A stretch of DNA of 64,000 nt from Dermatophilus congolensis (GTDB lineage: Bacteria > Actinomycetota > Actinomycetes > Actinomycetales > Dermatophilaceae). The DNA is taken from NCBI GenBank assembly GCA_030538115.1, contig JAUNUP010000014.1:31761-95760 (forward strand), read 5' to 3'. The translations under genes were made by a program, and so were the position numbers. Below are positions 43,167 through 52,754 of this stretch, piece by piece. The stretch's first letter is position 1, and every line of letters begins with the position of its first letter. The notes under the pieces are model-generated. The model did not search any database. It was not told the origin of the DNA and worked only from the letters and a program-made list of their open reading frames with translations.

Positions 43167-43656
43167 GGCGGTGCGCGTGGCCTTGGGAGAGTCGGGAGAC
43201 GAGCAGGCGGCTGGGCTGGCGGAGCGCCTCTCGAAGAGTCTTCCTCCCGGTGCCGTGGCCGAGGCGTCTCCTTCCCGTGTCGTGGCACTGGTGCTGGGAG
43301 GTGACGTGCGCGAAGACATGTGCCACGGCACCGCATGGGCCAAGGTGCCGTGGCACATGTCTCCTGTCATGTCGCCTACACGCAGACGTGCCACGGCACG
43401 GGAGGGGAGGCGAACCGCGCTCAACGCCGTGCATGCGCGCTCACCGTGCCCGGCTGCCTCCGCTCCCACTCCATGAGACATAAGCGCGTGTTAGTTGTGG
43501 GCTAACTGATTGCTATGGATACTCGGTGAGGTCGTTCGGTCCGGGCAGGCCTTCGGATGCTGCGGATCGGGCGGACGCGACGGCCTGCAGGATCGGGGCT
43601 TTCGGCGAATCTCGTTGCCCGACAGCGTGAAAGCGCAGTACCCAGGAGGATGAGCG
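43167..43656. other. long intergenic region with palindromic element and cysP leader
   Basis: 490 bp. It holds palindromic element A (listed separately) and, beyond it, a possible promoter and leader for the sulfate operon: GTTAG (43490-43494) and CTAAC (43502-43506) as a small dyad, TATGGAT near 43514, and a 7-bp perfect stem GCAGGCC/GGCCTGC at 43545-43551 and 43582-43588. AGGAGG at 43644-43649 precedes the cysP ATG. Confidence 0.5.
43274..43402. repeat. palindromic element, copy A
   Basis: Four related arms in alternating orientation: CCCGTGTCGTGGCAC (43274-43288), ACATGTGCCACGGCACC (43316-43332), GGTGCCGTGGCACATGT (43344-43360) and GTGCCACGGCACGGG (43388-43402). Gaps are 27, 11 and 27 bp, and both arm pairs share the centre 43338, so the whole 129 bp is one large interrupted inverted repeat. 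Each half can also fold into its own hairpin. A degenerate fifth arm, CGGTGCCGTGGCC, lies at 43248-43260. A second copy exists at 54990-55121. Confidence 0.85.
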
Positions 43657-44688
43657 ATGCCCCGATCCCGGCTCACTGCCGTAGTGGGGACAGTCGCCGC
43701 ACTCTCGATGCTCGCGGCCTGCGCCGGAGGCGGACCCAGCGACGTGCCCGGAGGCGCAGCGGCCGGCTCGGGCACCCCGGCTGAGACCGTGCAGTTCTAC
43801 GGGTACGGCGTCGCCAAGGTCGCGTACGAGAAGGTCATCCCCGCGTTCCAGCAAACCCCCGAGGGGGCCGGCACCCAGTTCCAGGAGAGCTACGGACCTT
43901 CCGGAGATCAGAGCCGCAAGGTCGCCTCGGGCTCGCCCGCCGACTTCGTCGCGTTCTCCGTCGAGCCGGAGATCATCCGCCTCGTCGACGCCGGCCTCGT
44001 CTCGCCCGACTGGAACCAGGGCGAGTACAAGGGTGTGCCGTTCGGGTCGATCGTCGTCATGGTCGTGCGGCCCGGTAACCCGAAGGGCATCAACGACTGG
44101 CCGGACTTGCTCAAACCGGGCGTCGAGGTCGTGACCCCCAACCCGCTTTCGTCGGGTGCGGCAATGTGGAACCTGCTCGCCCCCTACTCCGTGCTGAGCA
44201 AGGGCGGCGTCGACCCGCAGGCCGGCATCGCGTACGCCGACAAACTCGTCACTGACCACATTCACCTGCAGCCGAAGTCGGGTCGTGAGGCGACAGAGGC
44301 CTTCCTCCAGGGCGCCGGCGACGTGCTGCTCTCGTACGAGAATGAGGCGAAGTTCCTCGAGCGCAAGGGCGACCCCATCGAGTACTTGGTGCCGCCGCAG
44401 ACGTTTCGCATCGAAACCCCCGTCGCAGTCGTCACCGGAGGTCAGGCCACGCAGAAGGCGCGCCAGTTCGACGCCTTCCTCTCCACGCCCACGGCGCAGC
44501 GCGTCGTAGCGGAGGCGGGTTTCCGGCCCTCCGATCCGCAGGTGCTCGCCGAGCACTCCGACTCCTTTCCGATTCCTGACCGGATCTGGACCGTCGGCGA
44601 TCTCGGTGGTTGGACGAAGGTACGCAAAGAACTCTTCGACCCCGACTCGGGCAGCATCACGACGATCTACGAGCGAGTGAACCGATGA
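43657..44688 (+). CDS. cysP: sulfate/thiosulfate ABC transporter substrate-binding lipoprotein
   Basis: 343 residues. The N-terminal signal peptide ends with lipobox LAAC (C22), so the protein is anchored outside the membrane. QFYGYGVAKVAYEKVIPAF, SYGPSGDQSRKVASGSPAD, VVRPGNPKGINDWPDLL and TPNPLSSGAAMWNLL are the conserved sulfate-binding (Sbp/CysP) segments. Stop overlaps the permease start (ATGA), opening a complete cysPTWA-type importer. Confidence 0.92.
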   Translation: MPRSRLTAVVGTVAALSMLAACAGGGPSDVPGGAAAGSGTPAETVQFYGYGVAKVAYEKVIPAFQQTPEGAGTQFQESYGPSGDQSRKVASGSPADFVAFSVEPEIIRLVDAGLVSPDWNQGEYKGVPFGSIVVMVVRPGNPKGINDWPDLLKPGVEVVTPNPLSSGAAMWNLLAPYSVLSKGGVDPQAGIAYADKLVTDHIHLQPKSGREATEAFLQGAGDVLLSYENEAKFLERKGDPIEYLVPPQTFRIETPVAVVTGGQATQKARQFDAFLSTPTAQRVVAEAGFRPSDPQVLAEHSDSFPIPDRIWTVGDLGGWTKVRKELFDPDSGSITTIYERVNR

Positions 44689-45581
44689 CCGCGACGCAGA
44701 CCTCCGAGAGCACCGGCTCCACGGTCGCCCCTGAGCCCACGGCCAGGCCTGAAGACCGCGGCCCCGACGGGCGCGCCGCCCACCGCACGCGCTCTCCCGG
44801 GCGGTCGCTGACGCTCGGCGTCGTGACCCTGTGGTTGTCGGTGCTCGTGCTCCTGCCGCTGGCCGCCCTGGCCGTCACGTCGTTCGAGGGCGGCTGGGCG
44901 CAGTTCTGGGAGGCGGTCACGGCCCCGACCGCAGTCGCCGCCCTACGCGTCACCGTGGGGATCTCGGCGGGGGTGGCCCTGCTCAACGCCGTCATGGGCA
45001 CGCTCATCGCCTGGGTGCTCGTGCGCGACGATTTTCCGGGCAAGGGCCTGGCCAATGCCGTCATCGACCTGCCGTTCGCCCTCCCGACGATCGTCGCGAG
45101 CATCGTGCTGCTGTCGCTGTACGGGCCGAGCAGTCCCGTCGGCATCCACCTGAACGCCACACGTTGGGGTGTCGCACTGGCGCTCGCGTTCGTCACCTTG
45201 CCGTTCGTGGTGCGGGCGGTGCAGCCGGTGCTCATCGAAGCCGACCGCGACGCCGAGGAGGCCGCAGCCTCCCTGGGGGCCAGTAACCGCGTCATCCTGC
45301 GCCGAATCGTGCTGCCGGCCCTCGCGCCGGCGATCTTCTCCGGCACCGGGCTGGCCTTCGCGCGCGCGGTGGGGGAGTACGGCTCGGTCGTGCTCATCGG
45401 CGGCAACATCCCGCGCGAGACCCAGGTGGTATCGCAGTACATCCAGCAGCAGATCGAGGTGGGCCGCCCCGAGAACGCCGCAGCGATCTCCGTGGTGCTG
45501 CTGTTCATCGCCTTTCTCGTGCTGGCGGTGCTGCGGGCCGTGTCGATGATCGGGCACCGCCGGATGGAGGCGTCCCGATGA
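44685..45581 (+). CDS. cysT: sulfate ABC transporter permease CysT
   Basis: 298 residues with a Pro/Arg-rich cytoplasmic N-terminus (~40 residues) and six membrane segments. The EAA loop reads [20 protein letters not shown], which docks onto Cys[23 protein letters not shown] and [19 protein letters not shown] are hallmark CysT sequences. Overlaps by ATGA both upstream and downstream genes. Confidence 0.92.
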   Translation: MTATQTSESTGSTVAPEPTARPEDRGPDGRAAHRTRSPGRSLTLGVVTLWLSVLVLLPLAALAVTSFEGGWAQFWEAVTAPTAVAALRVTVGISAGVALLNAVMGTLIAWVLVRDDFPGKGLANAVIDLPFALPTIVASIVLLSLYGPSSPVGIHLNATRWGVALALAFVTLPFVVRAVQPVLIEADRDAEEAAASLGASNRVILRRIVLPALAPAIFSGTGLAFARAVGEYGSVVLIGGNIPRETQVVSQYIQQQIEVGRPENAAAISVVLLFIAFLVLAVLRAVSMIGHRRMEASR

Positions 45582-46384
45582 GACTCAGCGCCACCGCGCG
45601 CATCTCGCTGCGCAGCGTCGCCCTCGGCTACCTGCTCGTTCTCGTGGGGCTGCCGGTCGGCGCGATCCTGTGGCAGACCTTCTCGCCCGGCTGGGCCACC
45701 TTCTGGTCGTGGATCACCACCCCCGCCGCGATCAGCGCTTTCAACCTGTCGATCGCGATCGTCGCCATCACCGTGCCGCTCAACGTCGTCTTCGGCGTGG
45801 TCACGGCCTTGGCGCTCGTGCGCGGGCGGTTCCGTGGACGCGGCGTACTGCAGACGATCGTCGACCTGCCGTTCGCGGTCTCGCCGATCGTCGTCGGCGT
45901 CGCGCTCATCACCCTCTGGGGCGCTGGCGGGTGGTTCGGATTCGTCGAAGGCGCGGGCTTCCCGATCATCTACGCGCTGCCCGGCATGGTCATCGCCACC
46001 GTTTTCGTGACGATGCCGTTCGTCGTGCGGGAGGTCGAGCCTGTGCTCCGCGAGATCGGCACCGCTCAGGAGCAGGCCGCCGCCACGCTCGGCGCGAGCG
46101 GGTGGCAGACGTTCTGGCGCATCACCCTCCCGTCGATCCGGTGGGGCCTCACCTACGGCATCGTGCTGACGATCGCCCGCGCGCTCGGCGAATTCGGCGC
46201 GGTCATCATGGTCAGCTCCGGCTTCCCTGGCGTCTCGCAGACGCTCACACTGCTCGTCCACTCCCGCTACCTCGACGACCACAACACCTACGGCGCCTAC
46301 GCCGCCGCCACCCTCCTCATGGGCATCGCCGTCGTCGTGCTGCTGCTCATGACCCTGCTCGAACGCCTCAGGAGCCGTCGATGA
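45578..46384 (+). CDS. cysW: sulfate ABC transporter permease CysW
   Basis: 268 residues, six membrane segments. [23 protein letters not shown] and [17 protein letters not shown] are characteristic of CysW, and [20 protein letters not shown] is the EAA loop. It pairs with CysT to form the channel; ATGA overlaps on both sides ensure balanced translation. Confidence 0.92.
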   Translation: MRLSATARISLRSVALGYLLVLVGLPVGAILWQTFSPGWATFWSWITTPAAISAFNLSIAIVAITVPLNVVFGVVTALALVRGRFRGRGVLQTIVDLPFAVSPIVVGVALITLWGAGGWFGFVEGAGFPIIYALPGMVIATVFVTMPFVVREVEPVLREIGTAQEQAAATLGASGWQTFWRITLPSIRWGLTYGIVLTIARALGEFGAVIMVSSGFPGVSQTLTLLVHSRYLDDHNTYGAYAAATLLMGIAVVVLLLMTLLERLRSRR

Positions 46385-47391
46385 TCCAGGTCGCCAACGC
46401 CCGCAAGCACTACGGCAGCTACCTCGCGCTCGACGACGTCGACCTCGAGATCCCCGCCGGGTCGCTCACTGCACTCCTCGGGCCGAGTGGCTCGGGCAAG
46501 TCGACCCTGCTGCGCGTCATCGCAGGGCTGGAGGAACTCGACTCCGGCCGGGTCGTCATCGAGGGCAACGACGTCACCCACAAGCGCCCCCAGCAGCGCG
46601 GCATCGGGTTCGTGTTTCAGCACTACGCGGCGTTCACGCACATGACCGTGCGCGACAACGTCGCGTTCGGCATGACGATCCGCAAGAAGCCGAAGAAGGC
46701 CGTCGACGCCCGCGTCGGCGAGCTACTGGAGATCGTGGGGCTGGCCGGGCTCGCGAACCGCTACCCCAACCAGCTCTCCGGCGGGCAGCGGCAGCGCATG
46801 GCCCTCGCCCGTGCGCTCGCGGTCGACCCGCAGGTGCTCCTTCTCGACGAGCCCTTCGGCGCCCTCGACGCCAAGGTGCGCGGCGACCTGCGCGCCTGGC
46901 TGCGGCGGCTGCACGACGAAGTGCCGGTGACCACGGTGCTCGTCACGCACGACCAGGAGGAGGCGCTCGACGTCGCCGACCGCATCGTCGTGCTCAACGA
47001 GGGCCGCATCGAGCAGGAGGGCGACCCGGTCACCCTGTACGAGCGGCCGGCCAACGACTTCGTCATGGGCTTTCTCGGCTCCGTCGCAATTCTCGGAGGC
47101 CGTGCCGTGCGTCCCCACGACATCACCCTCGAGCGCGACCGCGCCACCGCCGAGCGCCTCGACGCGGGTAACCGCGACGGAGTCGGCGTGATCCAGTGCG
47201 TGGTCGACCGCGTGGTGGCACTCGGGTTCGAGGTGCGCATCGACCTCGTGGCGACGACGGGCGAGCGCTTCTCGGCACAACTCACCCGCCGAGCGGCCCA
47301 GCAGCTCGACGTGCAGCGCGGCGAAACGGTCTACGCCCGCGTCGGCGAGGTCACGAGCGCCATCGAACACGACCCGGCCCTGGCCATCTGA
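46381..47391 (+). CDS. cysA: sulfate ABC transporter ATPase CysA
   Basis: 336 residues. Walker [11 protein letters not shown]-loop [11 protein letters not shown], signature [15 protein letters not shown], Walker [15 protein letters not shown] and the switch His in THDQEEALD are all present. The C-terminal ~100 residues ([19 protein letters not shown] onward) form the TOBE-like regulatory domain of CysA. Completes the importer; a hairpin follows 9 bp after the stop. Confidence 0.94.
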   Translation: MIQVANARKHYGSYLALDDVDLEIPAGSLTALLGPSGSGKSTLLRVIAGLEELDSGRVVIEGNDVTHKRPQQRGIGFVFQHYAAFTHMTVRDNVAFGMTIRKKPKKAVDARVGELLEIVGLAGLANRYPNQLSGGQRQRMALARALAVDPQVLLLDEPFGALDAKVRGDLRAWLRRLHDEVPVTTVLVTHDQEEALDVADRIVVLNEGRIEQEGDPVTLYERPANDFVMGFLGSVAILGGRAVRPHDITLERDRATAERLDAGNRDGVGVIQCVVDRVVALGFEVRIDLVATTGERFSAQLTRRAAQQLDVQRGETVYARVGEVTSAIEHDPALAI

Positions 47392-47400
47392 GGGCTACGC

Positions 47401-47422
47401 TCACCCGGGAGAACCCGGGTGA
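47401..47422 (+). terminator. hairpin terminator after cysA
   Basis: TCACCCGGG (47401-47409) and CCCGGGTGA (47414-47422) form a perfect 9-bp stem with loop AGAA, 9 bp after the cysA stop. No T-tract follows. Confidence 0.75.
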
Positions 47423-47470
47423 CTGAGTTGGTCGGGTGTCCCATTCCACGGGAAACCGAGTACCAACGGG

Positions 47471-48874
47471 ATGACTGCAGCGTTCACTCCTGTCATGAAT
47501 GCACAGGCGCAATCAGTGGTCATCGGGCGCGTCAAGCTGCCGTCAGGCGAGTACGGCCCCGGAGCGGTGTGGATCACGGGCGAAACCATCGCCGCCGTCA
47601 CGGCAGGGAGGCCCGCCGAGGCCGACCTCACGAACAGCACGGTGATCGACGTCGGTGACGCATTCGTCCTCCCCGGTGCCGTGGACGCCCACGTGCACTG
47701 CTACTCGGCGCTGGAAGAGGGCATGGCCGTGGCTTCCGCATCCGCTGTGGCGGGCGGGGTGACCACCATCGTCGAGATGCCGTTCGACGCCGACGGCCCC
47801 ATCAACAACCTCGACCGCCTCACCCACAAACTCGCTCTCGTCGATGCCGAGGCCGTCGGCGATGTCGCCCTCCTCGGAACCCTGGCCCCCGACGGCGGCT
47901 GGCGTGAGGCGGCCACCCTCGCCGCGAACGGCGTGGTGGGCTTCAAACTGTCGCTCTTCCACACCGATTCCTTCCGCTTCCCCCGCATCGACGACGCCGA
48001 GTTGCTTGAGGCGTTCGCCGCCATCGCCGAGACGGGCCTGACCGTCTGCGTACATGCGGAGAACAACGAGATCGTGCAGAAGCTCTCGGCGGCCGCCGCC
48101 GAGGAGGACCCACTCGATCCGCTCACGCACGTGCGCACCCGGCCTCCGGTGTCGGAGACGCTCGGTGTGCTCACCGCCATGGAGATCGCCCACGCCACCG
48201 GGGTGCGGCTCCACCTGTGCCACATGTCGACGCCGCGCGCGATCGACCTGGCCACATGGTTCGCCGCCAACGGAACCGACGTGACGGCCGAGACCTGCAC
48301 GCACTACCTCACGTTCACCGCCGACGACATGAACACCCACGGCGCCCGGCTCAAGATCAACCCGCCGCTGCGTTCGCGCGACGAGGTCGAGGGCATGTGG
48401 CAGCGCGTAGGTGCCGGAGAGATCCAACTGCTCACCTCCGACCACGCCCCGTGGCCGCTCGAGCGCAAGACCAACCCCGAAATCCTCAAGAACTCCTCGG
48501 GTGCCCCCGGCGTCGAGATGCTGCCCACGATGTGCCTCGGCCAGGCGTTGCAGCGCGACCCGTCTGCCACGGGGTTGTTCGACCGCGTGGTCACGGCCCT
48601 CACCTCGGCTCCCGCCGACCGGTACGGCATCGGCCACCGCAAGGGGCGTCTCGCGCCCGGGCACGACGCCGACCTGATGGTTTTCACCCCTGACCCCACC
48701 CACACGGTCACCGCCGACCAGCAGCACTCGAATGCCGGCTGGACACCGTACGAGGGCATGCAGCCCGGCGGGCGCGTCACCCTCGCCGTCTCCCGCGGGG
48801 AGGTGGTCTGGGACGCCGCCACCGGAGCCGTCGCAGGCCTCGGACGTGGGCGTCTGGTCCGTCCGGAGGTCTGA
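47471..48874 (+). CDS. allB: allantoinase (cyclic amidohydrolase)
   Basis: 467 residues of the dihydroorotase/allantoinase family. Metal ligands H74 and H76 (VDAHVHCYS), the carboxylated lysine K159 (GVVGFKLSLF), HAENNEIV, HLCHMST and D in LTSDHAPWPLERK are visible. Allantoinase opens the hydantoin ring of allantoin to allantoate. Followed by an IclR regulator, an M20 amidohydrolase and a permease, all transcribed rightward, which supports ureide use. A hydantoinase acting on another ring is the alternative. Confidence 0.85.
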   Translation: MTAAFTPVMNAQAQSVVIGRVKLPSGEYGPGAVWITGETIAAVTAGRPAEADLTNSTVIDVGDAFVLPGAVDAHVHCYSALEEGMAVASASAVAGGVTTIVEMPFDADGPINNLDRLTHKLALVDAEAVGDVALLGTLAPDGGWREAATLAANGVVGFKLSLFHTDSFRFPRIDDAELLEAFAAIAETGLTVCVHAENNEIVQKLSAAAAEEDPLDPLTHVRTRPPVSETLGVLTAMEIAHATGVRLHLCHMSTPRAIDLATWFAANGTDVTAETCTHYLTFTADDMNTHGARLKINPPLRSRDEVEGMWQRVGAGEIQLLTSDHAPWPLERKTNPEILKNSSGAPGVEMLPTMCLGQALQRDPSATGLFDRVVTALTSAPADRYGIGHRKGRLAPGHDADLMVFTPDPTHTVTADQQHSNAGWTPYEGMQPGGRVTLAVSRGEVVWDAATGAVAGLGRGRLVRPEV

Positions 48875-48875
48875 G

Positions 48876-49682
48876 ATGGCCCCGGGGGACCTCGACCGCA
48901 TCTTGTCGACCGCCGACGGCGGATCGTCCATCCTCGCGCGCGCCCTGGCGATCCTCCAGATCGTGCGCAGGGGTGGCGGTCTCTCGGCGCGTGAGATCTC
49001 CGCGGCCGCAGACCTCCCCCGCACCACGACCTACCGCCTCGTCAACCAGTTGGAGGCAGCGGGCTTCCTCGTCGAGCACGACGGCCTGTTCCACCCCGGC
49101 AAGCAACTCAGCGGCCTGCGGGATGAGGCCCGGCACCTGGTCGACTTCGCCCACCCCATCCAGGCCGCCCTGGCCGCGGAGACAGGGCTGGCCGCGATCC
49201 TCACCGTGCGCGTGCACCTCTTGGCGCTCACCCTGCACGGCGTTCCCGGACGCCTCGCGCGCGGAGCCGCGTTCGTCGTCGGCGAATCGCACGGGCTTCA
49301 CGCCGGTGCCAGCGCGACCCCGCTGCTCGCCCTCGCGCCCGCAGCGGTCATCGACTCCGTTCTCACCGGCAACCTCCGCAGGTACACCGCCGCCACGCCG
49401 ACGGCCGCCGACCTCCCGGCCGTGCTGGCGAAGATCCGAACCGACGGGCACGCGGTCAGCCACGGACAGGTCCAGCCGGAGTGGTCGGCCGTCGGGGTCC
49501 CGGTGCTCATCGACGACACCCCCGTCTGCTGCCTCTCACTCGCTGCTCCCCACCACTTTCTCGATGAGCAGGCTGCCCTACGCGCCCTGCACGTCGGCGT
49601 GGAACGACTGGTCGCCAGCGTGCCCACCACCCTCGGCCACTCCCTGTGGCAGCCGTCCACACCCGAAGGAGACATCACATGA
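48876..49682 (+). CDS. IclR-family transcriptional regulator
   Basis: 268 residues, 1 bp after the allantoinase stop. The N-terminal winged helix (RALAILQIVRRGGGLSAREI, LPRTTTYRLVNQLEAAGFL) occupies residues ~20-80 and the IclR effector-binding domain follows (HGLHAGASATPLLALAP). Lying inside the operon it controls, as AllR-type regulators do, it probably senses allantoin, glyoxylate or a related ureide; the ligand is inferred. ATGA overlap with the next gene. Confidence 0.87.
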   Translation: MAPGDLDRILSTADGGSSILARALAILQIVRRGGGLSAREISAAADLPRTTTYRLVNQLEAAGFLVEHDGLFHPGKQLSGLRDEARHLVDFAHPIQAALAAETGLAAILTVRVHLLALTLHGVPGRLARGAAFVVGESHGLHAGASATPLLALAPAAVIDSVLTGNLRRYTAATPTAADLPAVLAKIRTDGHAVSHGQVQPEWSAVGVPVLIDDTPVCCLSLAAPHHFLDEQAALRALHVGVERLVASVPTTLGHSLWQPSTPEGDIT

Positions 49683-50953
49683 CCACGTCCATCGAGCCGG
49701 ACGCGACCTGGCTGTCGGAGCACCTCACCTCCCTGTCCGAGTTCAGTGACTCGACCCTGCCCGGGTGGTCGCGGGTGGTCCTGTCCGATCCCTACCGGGC
49801 CTCCCGCGAGTTCGTTCGTGACGCCATGGTCGACGCCGGGCTCGTCGACGTCCACGTGGACGGCGCGGGCAACACCGTCGGACGCCTCCCCGGCACGGCC
49901 TCCGAGCGCGGAATCGACCTCAAGCCCCTCGTGACCGGATCACACACCGACACCGTGCGCGGCGGGGGCAGGTTCGACGGGATCGTCGGCGTCCTCGGTG
50001 CCATCGAGGCCGTGCGCGCGATGCGCGAGGCCGGCATCCGCCTCACCCGCGACCTCGTGGTGGTCGACTTCCTCGGCGAAGAGCCCAACGACTACGGCAT
50101 CGCCTGCGTCGGCTCGCGGGCGTTCGCCGGTGTGCTGACGGGTGAGCACCTCGACCGACGCTCGCCCGACGGTGAACGGCTCGGCGACGCCCTGCGCTCG
50201 TACGGCGTCGACCCGGAGCGGGCACTGACCACCACCTGGCGACCCGGCGACTTCCACGCCTACATCGAACTGCACGTCGAGCAGGGCCCGTTGATGGAGC
50301 GTTCCGGCCACGAGATCGGCGTCGTCACCGCGATCGCGGGCATCGACCGATTCCTGGCGCGGTTCGCCGGGCGCGCCGATCATGCCGGCGCCACACCGAT
50401 GGACGACCGGGCCGACGCACTCCTGGCGGCAGCCGAGGCTGTCCTCACCGTCGAGCGCGTCGGATGCGGAGCCCCCGTACACGGGGTTTCCACCAGCGGC
50501 CGGGTCGAGTCGTTCCCCGGATCCATGAACGTCGTGCCCGAGGAAGCACGCCTGTGGGGTGAGCTGCGCTCCGTCGACGGTGAGTGGCTGAGCACGGCCA
50601 AACGCGACCTCGTCGACCAGATCGCCCAGCAGGCCGATCGCCGTGGCGTGGAGTCGGTCGTCGAGTGGCTGACGACACAGGATCCCGTACCGACCACCCC
50701 CGCGCTGCGCGACCACATCGCCGCGGCAGCCGACGGCCTGGGCCACTCCTGGACGGCGGTGCCCTCCGGAGCAGGCCACGACGCCGCACACATGGCCCAC
50801 CTGGGGCCGATGGGGATGATCTTCGTCCGCTCCGCCGGCGGTCGCAGTCACTGCCCCGAAGAGTGGACCGAGGTCTCCGACATCGTCATCGGCGTCCGCA
50901 CCCTCATCGCCACCCTCCAGCGCGTCGACGCGACCGACACCATCACGTCCTGA
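49679..50953 (+). CDS. M20-family Zn-dependent amidohydrolase (allantoate amidohydrolase-like)
   Basis: 424 residues. GSHTDTVRGGGRFDG gives the first metal His/Asp, FLGEEPNDYG the bridging Glu pair, ELHVEQGPLME and GRADHAGATPMDDR the remaining family hallmarks, and AGHDAAHMAHLGPMGMIFV the C-terminal His. These are the signatures of the allantoate amidohydrolase / N-carbamoyl-amino-acid hydrolase group. Coupling to allantoinase suggests allantoate as substrate, giving ureidoglycine/ureidoglycolate and ammonia, but N-carbamoyl amino acids cannot be excluded. Confidence 0.85.
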   Translation: MTTSIEPDATWLSEHLTSLSEFSDSTLPGWSRVVLSDPYRASREFVRDAMVDAGLVDVHVDGAGNTVGRLPGTASERGIDLKPLVTGSHTDTVRGGGRFDGIVGVLGAIEAVRAMREAGIRLTRDLVVVDFLGEEPNDYGIACVGSRAFAGVLTGEHLDRRSPDGERLGDALRSYGVDPERALTTTWRPGDFHAYIELHVEQGPLMERSGHEIGVVTAIAGIDRFLARFAGRADHAGATPMDDRADALLAAAEAVLTVERVGCGAPVHGVSTSGRVESFPGSMNVVPEEARLWGELRSVDGEWLSTAKRDLVDQIAQQADRRGVESVVEWLTTQDPVPTTPALRDHIAAAADGLGHSWTAVPSGAGHDAAHMAHLGPMGMIFVRSAGGRSHCPEEWTEVSDIVIGVRTLIATLQRVDATDTITS

Positions 50954-50971
50954 GCCCAAGGAGGTACCGTC

Positions 50972-52357
50972 ATGTCCAGCTCCCAGCCCGCACCCACCGT
51001 CGACCCGAAGAAGGTCAACAAGACGGTCTTCGCCGCTGCGGCGGGCAACGCCCTGGAGTGGTTCGACTTCTCCAGCTACGCCTTCTTCGCCTCGTACATC
51101 AGCGCCAACTTCTTCCTCCAGGGCGACTCCGTCTCTGGGTTGACCAGCACGTTCCTCGTGTTCGCGGTCGGTTTCATCGCCCGACCTCTGGGCGCCATCG
51201 TCCTCGGTGCGTACGGCGACTCGCACGGCCGCAAGGCCACGCTGATGCTCACCGTCTCGCTGATGGCGGTCGGTACGTTCATCATCGGGTTCGCCCCGCC
51301 GGTCTGGGCCATCGGTATCGGTGCGCCGATCCTGTTGCTGATCGGTCGGCTCTTCCAGGGCTTCTCGGCCGGCGGTGAGATCGGCGGTGCTACGGCCTAT
51401 CTCGTCGAGCAGGCACCCAAGGAGAAGCAGGCCATGCTCACGGGCTGGCTACAGGGCTCCATGGGTGTGGCCAACGCGCTGTCGGCCCTCATCGGCTTCG
51501 CGGTCACCTCGCTGTTCCCCCAGGAGGAGATCACGCGGTGGGCGTGGCGCATCCCGTTCTTCATCGGCCTGCTCATCATCCCCGTCGCGGTCTACATCCG
51601 CCGCCAGCTCGACGAGAGCCCCGAATTCCTCGAGATGAAGGCCAAGGCCGAGGCCGAGGCGGCCCGCAGCGGTGAGGCACCGCCGAAGCGCAACCTGCTC
51701 ACGCCTCTGGTCGACCTCGTCAAGCGCTACCCGCATCACCTGCTGATCGGGGCCCTCATGGCGATCCTGTGGCAGGTGTGTGTCTACGCGCTCGTCATCT
51801 ACGCCACCACCTACTACGCCCTCCCCGCGGTGGGGCTGGGGTTCACGCCGCGCGAGGCGTTCCTCGCCTCCCTCACGGGCAACCTCTTCATGATCTTCGC
51901 CAGCCCGCTCGCGGGGCGTCTCGGCGATCAGTTCGGCGTGGAGCGGATGCTGCGCTTGTCGATCATCATTCTCATCGTCGTGCCCATCTCGGCCTTGTAC
52001 CTCCTGCACCAGGCCCCGGGTGTGTCGATGCTGATCGGCGTGCACATCGTGCTGTGCCTGGCGGTCTCGTTCTACTCCGGCATCATCGCGTCGGCCCTGT
52101 CGCGCATGTTCCCGGCGGAGATCAGGTCGACGGGCATGTCGTTCTCGTACAACATCGCGGCCATCTTCTTCGCGGGCTTCACCCCCGCGATCATGACGTG
52201 GGCCATCCAGTATTCGAAGCTCTCGACCGGCATCTACGTCTCTCTGGCAGGCCTGGTCGCCCTGGCGACCCTGCCCGCCATGATCAAGCTGCTCAACGGT
52301 CACGCCGACGGCGTCGAGTACCTGCGCGTCAAGGGCAAGCCCGCCCGAAGCCGGTAA
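50972..52357 (+). CDS. MHS-family MFS permease
   Basis: 461 residues with 12 membrane segments. NALEWFDFSSYAFFASYIS in TM1, FARPLGAIVLGAYGDSHGRK-like loop 2-3 (IARPLGAIVLGAYGDSHGRK) and RLFQGFSAGGEIGGATAYL are the metabolite:H+ symporter family patterns (KgtP/ProP-like). Preceded by a near-ideal AGGAGGT. Position at the end of the allantoinase operon suggests import of a ureide or its product. Confidence 0.88.
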   Translation: MSSSQPAPTVDPKKVNKTVFAAAAGNALEWFDFSSYAFFASYISANFFLQGDSVSGLTSTFLVFAVGFIARPLGAIVLGAYGDSHGRKATLMLTVSLMAVGTFIIGFAPPVWAIGIGAPILLLIGRLFQGFSAGGEIGGATAYLVEQAPKEKQAMLTGWLQGSMGVANALSALIGFAVTSLFPQEEITRWAWRIPFFIGLLIIPVAVYIRRQLDESPEFLEMKAKAEAEAARSGEAPPKRNLLTPLVDLVKRYPHHLLIGALMAILWQVCVYALVIYATTYYALPAVGLGFTPREAFLASLTGNLFMIFASPLAGRLGDQFGVERMLRLSIIILIVVPISALYLLHQAPGVSMLIGVHIVLCLAVSFYSGIIASALSRMFPAEIRSTGMSFSYNIAAIFFAGFTPAIMTWAIQYSKLSTGIYVSLAGLVALATLPAMIKLLNGHADGVEYLRVKGKPARSR

Positions 52358-52376
52358 GTCGCCACCGAGCTCGAAC

Positions 52377-52411
52377 CCGTATCCGCGCCTCCCACAGGGG
52401 CGCGGGTACGG
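52377..52411 (+). terminator. hairpin terminator after the MHS permease
   Basis: CCGTATCCGCGCC (52377-52389) pairs with GGCGCGGGTACGG (52399-52411), 13 bp with one G-T wobble, and GAAC/GTTC-type flanks extend it. It starts 20 bp after the stop. A strong high-GC hairpin without a T-tract. Confidence 0.78.
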
Positions 52412-52461
52412 TTCGTCGTTTCAGTGGCATCGAACCAGGGCTGGTCCTGGCCGTCTGAGCG

Positions 52462-52629
52462 CTACCGGTAGACGCCCCGGTAGTGCCCGATCGTGATCAC
52501 CACGACCACGATTCGCTCGTCGTCGATCCGGTAGACGGCGCGGTAGTCGCCGCGCCGCGCACTGCGCAGACCGCTGAACTGCCTCTGCAGCGGCTGTGTC
52601 CGCGCAGTCGCGAGTGGGATCGTGGTCAT
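52462..52629 (-). pseudogene. RelE/ParE-type toxin remnant
   Basis: The 55-residue frame MTTIPLATARTQPLQRQFSG to the C-terminal YR ends in GDYRAVYRIDDERIVVVVI, the core of RelE-type toxins (final beta strands and the conserved RxGDYRxxY). The N-terminal helical half of the ~85-residue family is missing: continuing upstream in frame gives only loosely similar sequence. No antitoxin gene lies next to it. A decayed fragment left by rearrangement is the likeliest reading. Confidence 0.6.
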
Positions 52630-52754
52630 GTACAGAATTCTGGCCAAGGCGGAGTTGTGTCGCCAGGGCCTCAGGCGCCGATGCCTTGTCGACTCCTCCT
52701 GAACCCCTCGCTCCCCGGCGGGGTTGAGCGCATTCGTGTTGCCTGGACCATTGC

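Noticed and set aside
43274..43402. CRISPR array reading of the repeated GTGCCACGGCAC arms
   Set aside because: Repeats are inverted pairs with symmetric spacing and only four arms; CRISPR repeats are direct and regularly spaced.
44657..46282. Minus-strand 541-codon frame opposite cysT/cysW
   Set aside because: Antisense to two clearly recognised permease genes and composed of low-complexity Asp/Arg/His sequence.
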